Shown: piece by piece, positions 5,625 to 5,958 of the stretch
Layout: each line of letters opens with the position of its first letter
How positions within the stretch are numbered: position 1 is the first letter of the stretch
Assembly: GCA_028293725.1 (NCBI GenBank)
Contig: JAQGOE010000084.1
Location: forward strand, 1 to 5,958
Reading direction: 5' to 3'
Length of the DNA stretch: 5,958 bases
Source of the DNA: Gammaproteobacteria bacterium
Lineage (GTDB): Bacteria > Pseudomonadota > Gammaproteobacteria > Steroidobacterales > Steroidobacteraceae
Position numbers and translations under genes: made by a program
The notes under the pieces: model-generated
What the model was told of the DNA's origin: nothing
Database searches by the model: none
Seen by the model: only the letters and a program-made list of their open reading frames with translations

Positions 5625-5958
5625 ATGAACCGATTCGAGCAAGCCGTGTACGACTGCATGAAGCCCACCGCGAGGCTTCTGGACCGAACGACAGACCCGT
5701 TGCACCGGGCCATTCTCCTCAACTTCTGGCGGCACGTGCACCTGGAAGGAGCGGGAGAGTACGAGAAGATCCTGGCACCTGACATGATCGTGGATCACCC
5801 CGTGTACCGGGTGACCTGGGGCGCGAACCCCGCCGTCATCGAAGGAAAACAGGGCGTACTCGCGTTTTACAACAGCGTCGGCGAAGCGGTGCTATGGCAC
5901 TCCGATGACCGCCTCGCCGTCGGCGACTGGGGAGTCTGCGACGAAATCACCTTCCATC
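5625..5958 (+). CDS. NTF2/SnoaL-like fold protein, N-terminal part (runs off right edge)
   Basis: The frame is open from an ATG at 5625 to the window edge: 111 codons without a stop, so the C-terminus is missing. The layout fits the cone-shaped NTF2-like/SnoaL fold: an amphipathic helix including RAILLNFWRHVHLEGAGEY (28-46), then ILAPDMIVDHPVY (49-61), with the Asp/His pair common at the pocket mouth of this fold, then EGKQGVLAFYNSV (73-85), the usual third helix, and the start of the beta-sheet (LAVGDWGVCDEITFH). No signal peptide is seen. Members range from small isomerases, hydratases and cyclases to non-catalytic ligand binders, so function cannot be assigned. It is divergent from the permease-decarboxylase operon across a 100-nt shared control region, which hints at co-regulation and a role in the same catabolic pathway. 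The fold is likely; the role is inference. Confidence 0.8.
   Translation, partial: MNRFEQAVYDCMKPTARLLDRTTDPLHRAILLNFWRHVHLEGAGEYEKILAPDMIVDHPVYRVTWGANPAVIEGKQGVLAFYNSVGEAVLWHSDDRLAVGDWGVCDEITFH

Noticed and set aside
5508..5798. Minus-strand frames of 96 and 67 codons under the NTF2-like gene
   Set aside because: They are antisense to a plus-strand frame with a clear NTF2-like pattern and a ribosome-binding site, and they lack recognisable features.

Overview
The window is GC-rich, dense, single-copy chromosomal DNA, most consistent with a gammaproteobacterium. The strongest taxonomic clue is a FimV-type polar hub protein, a family largely confined to gamma- and beta-proteobacteria. No species can be named from the sequence alone. 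I see no rRNA, tRNA, CRISPR array, transposase or integrase.

Layout from left to right. (1) Positions 1-398, minus strand: the N-terminal part of a secreted or membrane-anchored alpha/beta-hydrolase-like protein that runs off the left edge. (2) 399-608: a divergent intergenic gap with a weak promoter candidate for the hydrolase and no clear one for fimV. (3) 609-2510, plus strand: a complete but compact FimV (633 aa), with signal peptide, periplasmic FimV core, LysM, Ala/Thr/Pro linker, short coiled coil, one membrane span and the conserved C-terminal domain. (4) 2507-2620: a convergent gap whose minus strand carries an open, protein-like 37-codon tract, in frame with the stop of the next gene and ending in a TAA that overlaps the fimV stop. 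(5) 2621-5524, minus strand: a two-gene operon read from right to left. It holds an MFS permease of the anion:cation symporter type and then, after 33 nt, a thiamine-diphosphate enzyme most like the 5-guanidino-2-oxopentanoate (2-ketoarginine) decarboxylase AruI branch of the acetolactate-synthase superfamily. (6) 5525-5624: a divergent 100-nt control region with an operator-like inverted repeat between two candidate -10 boxes. (7) 5625-5958, plus strand: the start of an NTF2/SnoaL-like protein that runs off the right edge.

The permease and the ThDP enzyme probably work together: an organic anion is imported and a 2-oxo acid derived from it is decarboxylated. The substrate is not readable from the sequence, and the AruH transaminase that partners AruI in Pseudomonas is not in the window. 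The NTF2-like gene shares the control region and may belong to the same catabolic module. FimV belongs to a separate cell-envelope and polarity function and is not flanked here by the asd and truA genes found beside it in Pseudomonas. I found no convincing new system. The points most worth a second look are the 37-codon remnant after the ThDP gene, the operator-like site at 5556-5572, and the intercistronic hairpin that abuts the ribosome-binding site at 4233-4251.
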